Shown piece after piece: positions 58,801 to 64,000 of a stretch of DNA of 64,000 nucleotides. The position numbers and the translations under genes were made by a program. The stretch comes from Alligator mississippiensis. Taxonomy: Eukaryota > Chordata > Crocodylia > Alligatoridae. The stretch lies in NCBI RefSeq assembly GCF_030867095.1, contig NC_081824.1, positions 393,652,829-393,716,828 of the forward strand, read 5' to 3'. The notes below the pieces were generated by a model. It did not search any database, was not told where the DNA came from, and saw only the letters and a program-made list of their open reading frames with translations. The first letter of the stretch is position 1. Each line of letters starts with the position of its first letter.

Positions 58801-59390
58801 AAAATCAACCTTTCAGCTCTGTCCTTTTTCAAGGTTACTGAGAGCTGTTGATTTTATATCCTAATGCATTCTTGAAAGTAATTAAAACATTCTTTTTATG
58901 AAAATCAAGATTTAAAAGAAAATTATTTGAGTAATTACTTTTTCTGATGAGTGCAATCTGTGCTTTTTCATTGTCAGGAATAAATGGAGCTGATACTGCT
59001 GGGGTATGGAGGACACCTGGTGTGTCAGCAGCACCTACATTTACCTAAAACAAAAATTAAGACTTGGAAAAGATATCATATCTGTGCTATAATCCCTGCT
59101 TTGGGATTAAACACAGTGTCCTGGACACTATTTAATACCAATCCTGATCTTATTTACTATTTTAATATAGGTCCAGATCTTTTTATGTAATGCAGTTGCA
59201 ATGGCAGTAAATCCCCCAACATTCACCCTGCCACTTTTTGGTACGGTCTCTTTGTGGGACACAGGGAATGGAGGCAGAAGTGGGTGACAAAGAGCAGAAA
59301 GTGGGGTAGATCACTGTTTTATTCCCTATCACACACCCAGCAGATACATAAAAAGAAGTTGTACGCTTTGGCTAGTTACAGACATTCAAA
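55810..59390. other. no gene recognised apart from one SINE head
   Basis: AT-rich. Acceptor-like sites precede short open stretches at about 56455 (ending TGA at 56568) and 58978 (ending TAA near 59048). I do not call these exons because such runs are expected by chance. Confidence 0.5.
57160..57235 (-). mobile_element. tRNA-derived SINE head
   Basis: The reverse complement contains CTAGTGGTTAGAGTGTTC (A-box-like) and GGACCTTGAATCTCG (B-box-like) at near-tRNA spacing. Confidence 0.5.
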
Positions 59391-59399
59391 AAGCCTGAG

Positions 59400-61070
59400 G
59401 TGGAATCCATCTAGGTTACATGGTGTAGCCTAAGTGCCCTAGCTTAGATCAGGAGTGAACAGAACACACATTTGCCCTTTCTTGGGGAGGGGGGCAGCTC
59501 ACAGGCTGCCAGCACTGGCCAAGGTCAGCAGGTTGGGGGCACTCCTGCATGCCTTGCAGTGGTCTCCCCAAGATGTCAGACAGCTGAGCACCACTGAATG
59601 CAGCTGAGAAGTCAAGCCACCCGATTGGCTGCCTGGTAAGCATACCTCCACACTACCATGTCATCTGTCAGCTGCAGGCAGTCAGCAAAGGAAGGCATGC
59701 TTGCTCCAGGACCCATAAGCTGTAACTGCTCTGGGAAAGGCTTGGAGGATTCCTCTCCCTCCCTCCTTCCCCACCAAAGATCCAGCACAGAGTTTTTGGC
59801 TGAAGCCCCTTTCCCTGCAGCTGTGGGGTTCCAGTTCCTGGGGAGGGCAGGGGGGTAGGTATGTGCCTCTGCCTTGTGCCTGCAGCACCTGGCAGAGGCA
59901 ATTCTAGCACTGAAACTAGGGGAGAGTAATTAGTCCCCGTTCAACAATGCAGCAGGCTGAGCTGGTAACCACCTCTCCCCGACCTTCTGGAAAATAGTGC
60001 CACAGAAAGTATCGGTGCGGGGGTTGGCAGAAACAAAGGTGGATCCACAACTGAGCCCAGTTGGGTGAGTCCAGGGAGCAGAGCTGCGCTGCTGTACCAG
60101 GGGCTGTCAAAAGACACTAGGAAAGGCTCTGGCATAGACACACTCATTGCATGCTCCCCAGATCAGGGCATTAACTTGGGACTCTCCAGGCTGCTACCAT
60201 GCACTATAGGGAGCTGGGGACCCCCAAGATGCACCAAAGGTATGAGGGGGTGAGCAGCTGCCCAGAGTTTGTTGCAGGGGCGAGCAGCACTCACCTGGCC
60301 CCATCTGGGATTTTGTCCTTTGTTCCATTGATTTATTCTGTTCCTGGGTGCTACCACCACTAAGGTCAGGGGAGGGATGTTGGTGGTGCTGCTAATGCTG
60401 CTGATGCTGATGCTGGTGAGGCTGCTGAGATCATGCTGGAAGTGGACTCACCTGAGATGAGCCAGCCCAGCCAGCAGCAGTCGATGCTCAAGCCAGAGGC
60501 AGGGCTGGGTGGGGGCTCACCTGGCTCTCTGGGTTGTGGCCTCTGTTCTTACACTGGACTCTCCTATGGTTGCCCCCCATCCCCCTCACATTTCCCAGGG
60601 ACTAGATCCCCATGGCTTCAGGGGAAGGGGCTTCAGCTGGGAACTTGACTCTGACTTAAGCGGGGGATGGGGGCAGGGGGAAATCCTCTGAGCTCGACCC
60701 AGAGCTGTTCCAGCATATGGGTCCAGGTCTTGGACGGAACTGGGACAGGGGTGCACTGCTGGCACTGCCTCCCGCCTGGCAGCTCATAAGTCCCACTCCC
60801 TGGCTCTGCATCTGTCCTGTGTGGGCTGATGGCTGGAGGCAGGAAGCAGGGCTGGAGACAGAGGCTTTCCTAACTTGACTCTGTGATAGTCTGGGGGTGG
60901 GAGCCACTGAGCACTTGGCAGGAGCAGCCAACTGTGGGACAAGTTTCAGGGTGCCTCCATGTGAGTGACAGGGGGCGGGGGGGAAGGAGAGGGGGCTAAT
61001 GGAGACCTGCAAACGAGCCTGGGATACTGGTGGATGGCAACTTAACCTAACTTGCATAATCTTAAATGTA
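59400..61070. mobile_element. 1.6-kb GC-rich block, putative non-autonomous element
   Basis: GC-rich against AT-rich flanks, with no conserved protein frame and a CTG/GCTGAT trinucleotide stretch at about 60385-60430. Size and composition resemble the 3.7-4.8 kb element, but inverted ends were not found, so the mobile nature is inferred from composition only. Confidence 0.35.
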
Positions 61071-61290
61071 TATCAATCCAAGACTATCTTAGACTGAGTT
61101 CCATCATTTTTACTTTGGTCTGTGTGCCCCAAACTTCTGTACAGTTATGAGTTTGATTCAATTTCTGATAAATTAGTCCAGATTATGTGTAACATCTGTA
61201 CCTTTAAGTCACATTTCCTCTGAAGTCTAGTCTTGTGGGAGGGGTATAGGCCACATAATGCCAGGGAAGACAATATAGCAAGTGATCAAC

Positions 61291-61516
61291 AGAGATCCTG
61301 TTTTTCTCTGATTTAAAAACTCCCCAATTTTTGGTTTAAAATAGTAAACCCCAATCCACATTTTTCCATGACTAAAATGCAACATCACTAATATATATCT
61401 ATATCTCTATATTAGTGGTGTTTCATTTAAATCATGGAAAGATGTGGAGTGGGGCTTACTTTTTTAAAACCAAAAATTGGGGATTTTTTTTTAATCAGAG
61501 AAAACCAGGGTCACTG
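61291..61516. mobile_element. AT-rich foldback element, near-complete copy
   Basis: The left arm AGAGATCCTGTTTTTCTCTG.. CCCCAATTTTTGGTTT.. AATCCACATTTTTCCATGA pairs with the right arm ATCATGGAAAGATGTGG.. AACCAAAAATTGGGGA.. CAGAGAAAACCAGGGTCACT. The loop is TATATATCTATATCTCTATA. Same family as 50772-51020, with different arm substitutions. Confidence 0.88.
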
Positions 61517-61519
61517 GCA

Positions 61520-62945
61520 ATGAATACCAGGTGTAAATCACAGACAGCTTTGGTAATGTGGAGATGTTCAGCTGGACACTTCAGAAGTGTTATTTCTCAA
61601 TATGTGTCAAGGAGCCCTTTGGGAAAAGGATTTTTTTCAAAAGATGCAGTATCCACGACCATTTGTGGCCAGCCAGAACACTGAGCGTGCTATTTCATCA
61701 TTATTCTCAGAGTACTGCAAGGGGTCATGTTTTTGTACATCATCTAATCTAGTAGCACTTGCATTCAGGAGGCAAGGATTTTTGTGGGAGATATTTTTTA
61801 TTAGACAAACTGCATGGCTACAACCACACTGTAACCCTACCACTTGCATTCAGGGTTATTCAAAGATCATGAAGGGTCTTGATCATGGTCTTGATCTATG
61901 GCCATGTACAAACATTTAGCTTCTCTTGAGAGAGTTGCTACACAAGTATACAGATGTGCAGGCTTTTTCAGATATTCAGAATACCGATGGCTGTTCTGGG
62001 AGAAGAATAACCTGGGAACAATCAAGGTTAAATAGCTCCCAAGAGAGTTTCTGAGTCCTGAGAGAAGCTACAGCACAGTTCTCCAGCATTTTTTGTGCCA
62101 GGAACCATCCTACCCTTCCTCCTCCCAGAGACCATCATATGTTGCTTGGGCTAGATTCTACTGCTCTAGCCAAGCAGGGAATAGACCACACACCCTTCAA
62201 ATTCCCACATTGTGCTGCAGGGAGACACAGGCTGAGCCTGAGCAGTTAGGGCTACCCTGTGCACTGCTGCTATCTGTTACAGGGCAGGCTGAAATATGTG
62301 CACAGGGGGCCCTGGGCTGTGTGGCATCAGCACTGCAAGCTCAATGCTTCTCAGGGGTTCAGCATTCAAATATCTGTTTAGGGGTCTGTGGGTAAATTTT
62401 TATATCAGGAAAACAAGAAAGGGGGATAATGTTTGGACTGATCACTTCCTCTGGTTGAGGGTGAAGGGGACCTGCAACTTTTATTTCAGAATCCTGCTCT
62501 GATATTCATGCAGCCTACTCCAGAGCAATGAAATCACTGGTGCTAGTAGAACCTTACATCTCTGGCGCACTGAGTTTACAGAATAGAAAAACAGTATTGC
62601 CCCTAAACATTATTGTTGCTCATGCAAGATGGACCTCTTAAAATTCTTCATGTTCTGGGTACCATAGGAAAAAAAAAAACCTTTACTATTTAATGATGAA
62701 TCCCAAACCTGAGAAAAGATCCCTCTCATTTCTGTAAAATGGTTAAAATATCTGTTAATCCTCTATCAGGTTTTACAACACAAAACAAACCTGCAATATT
62801 TTTCTCATTTAGATCTATTGTTTTTCACTGATTCTTTGGCTGTTGAAAGGGCTAATGGGCAATGTGTCATTTTTTACTTCAAATTAAAAAAAGGAATATC
62901 AGGCTTGAATTTTGGCATTTTTTGGTGCATGCTATGGCTTTTTGA
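61520..62945. other. no gene recognised
   Basis: Mixed composition. Overlapping plus-strand frames at 61415-61919 begin inside the foldback arm and have no recognised motif. A TTATTAGACAAACTGCATGG block near 61800 suggests an old repeat tail. Confidence 0.5.
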
Positions 62946-62949
62946 GCAT

Positions 62950-63107
62950 TGAACTTTTTGAGCTCCTTCCAAAAGGAGGCTAGATAGACACCTTGCCGGG
63001 GTCGTTTGACCCCAGTACTCTTTCCTGCCATGGCAGAGGGTCGGGCTTGATGATCTGCTCAGGTCCCTTCTGACCCTACCAACTATGAAACTATAAAACT
63101 ATGAACA
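62950..63107 (+). mobile_element. CR1 LINE 3' end
   Basis: Contains GACCCCAGTACTCTTTCCTG, GGGCTTGATGATCTGCTCAG and GTCCCTTCTGACCCTACCAA, then a terminal microsatellite-like ACTATGAAACTATAAAACTA TGAA (shown in parts). This is the conserved CR1 3' terminus in plus orientation, 5'-truncated to about 160 bp. Confidence 0.82.
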
Positions 63108-63469
63108 CTGCAGCTCTCTTCCATTGACATGGTTTTATGTTGTGAGAGGGGGTTTTGTGCAGAACAGATTGAAAAATGGATATTGTATCTGATAACTGAG
63201 TGGAAATATTCTCAATGAATGCATTTCTTAAAGCCCTTTAAATGTTATCACCTTTATAATTCAGCAAAAGCAGTGCTAGAAATGGAGCAAGAAAATCAGG
63301 GAATTCCTCACTGTCATTTTTTAAAGTTCGTGCTGCTCAGGGGAAAGTCCTGATGATTAAGAAATATCAAACATATCTTCATGGTTTTGTTTTAAATGGT
63401 CAAATGAGAGACCAGGGAACTAGATCAGTGAGTTTATCAACAGTCAGAGGAAAAAAATATGGAAATTCT

Positions 63470-64000
63470 CATATGAGTGAGAGTTAAAATAATAACAGCA
63501 CAGCACAGTTTGATTAGAGACAACATGGACTCAGGCCAGACACATCATGCTTAGCTGACTTCCTGGAGTTCTTTGAACCTATTACTGCCACAACAGGTAA
63601 GGAAAATGCAGTGGATGGTAGTATATTTAGATTTTTCAAAAAGCACTTAAGGTTCCACATCGTAAACTAATGACTAAGGCAAGAGTCATGAAAAAGGAGT
63701 TAAAATAAAAGACTGGCATGAAAGTCTGTCTTAGGCACACACTTTTTCAGTTTGAAAATGGTTGCAGGGTGACTAGGTGACAAGTCTGCTTTACTATTTC
63801 CATTAATATTTTCAGCTACTGATATGGACACTGCTACCAAGAATAAAATCATCAGATTTGGAGCTAAAATTGGACACAGAACACTGCAATCACATTCAAA
63901 AGGATTTAAATGTTTCAAGTAATTAAATGATTACCCAAGGATGCTTGCTTCCAATCAGAAAATAAGTAAACTCAGAAATGGAAAGTGAAGATATTTATTT
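63470..64000 (+). pseudogene. CR1 ORF2 reverse transcriptase relic, running off the window
   Basis: The frame LADFLEFFEPITATTGKENA (from about 63555), with VVYLDFSK in the neighbouring frame at about 63617, matches the RT block where CR1 has QL.EFFE..T and VVYLDFSKAFD. Near 63820: SATDMDTATKNKIIRFGAKI fits the stretch leading to the FADD motif, which is destroyed here (FGAK). NHIQKDLN follows near 63890. Frameshifts and stops are present. The 3' continuation lies beyond the window end. Confidence 0.75.

Noticed and set aside
58978..59048. Acceptor followed by 23 open codons to TAA
   Set aside because: Too short, and alternative donor-like sites make the structure ambiguous.

Overview
The window is vertebrate nuclear DNA and looks crocodilian. 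The best clues are CR1 LINE tails with the crocodilian/turtle-style 3' end (62.95-63.1 kb on +, 27.7-28.5 kb on -), tRNA-derived SINE heads, and many copies of short palindromic elements. There is no operon, ribosome-binding site or prokaryotic feature. No complete protein-coding gene is visible. Nearly every long open frame lies in a repeat or low-complexity DNA, so the window reads as an AT-rich gene desert or a set of very long introns filled with decayed mobile elements.

Layout: 0-3.7 kb is mostly featureless, with a perfect 39-bp hairpin at 2.75 kb. From 3.7 to 10 kb it is repeat-dense: a 1.1-kb GC-rich element with inverted ends, microsatellites, an LTR fragment, a nested palindrome, a PIF/Harbinger transposase relic (minus strand, 8.0-8.5 kb), a purine tract and one arm of a foldback repeat. 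A possible terminal coding exon with a poly(A) signal lies at 10.4 kb. From 11.5 to 14.6 kb are more LTR-like and palindromic repeats. Two weak candidate exons of compatible phase lie at 15.72 and 18.11 kb. From 18.5 to 23.6 kb are an old CR1 tail, a Helitron helicase relic (20.39-21.26 kb, minus), a CR1 ORF2 relic beside it, and an LTR with a leader. A CR1 tail is at 27.7 kb. Foldback elements and SINEs lie at 31-34 kb, a Ty3/gypsy-type pol relic at 38.9-40.0 kb (plus), four MITE-like elements at 40.2-43.7 kb, and LTR-like elements at 44.2-47.6 and 52.9-53.7 kb. The window ends in a CR1 reverse transcriptase relic that runs off the edge.

The elements do not work together as a pathway; they are a layered record of transposition. 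The most interesting themes are (1) an AT-rich foldback family with at least seven full or partial copies, one carrying a large (AC)n/(GT)n palindrome; (2) Helitron and Harbinger relics in the same window as many non-autonomous elements; (3) a CpG-rich 1.4-kb LTR-like element with two partial relatives nearby. Assignments rest on reading the sequence and remembered family motifs; no database search was possible.
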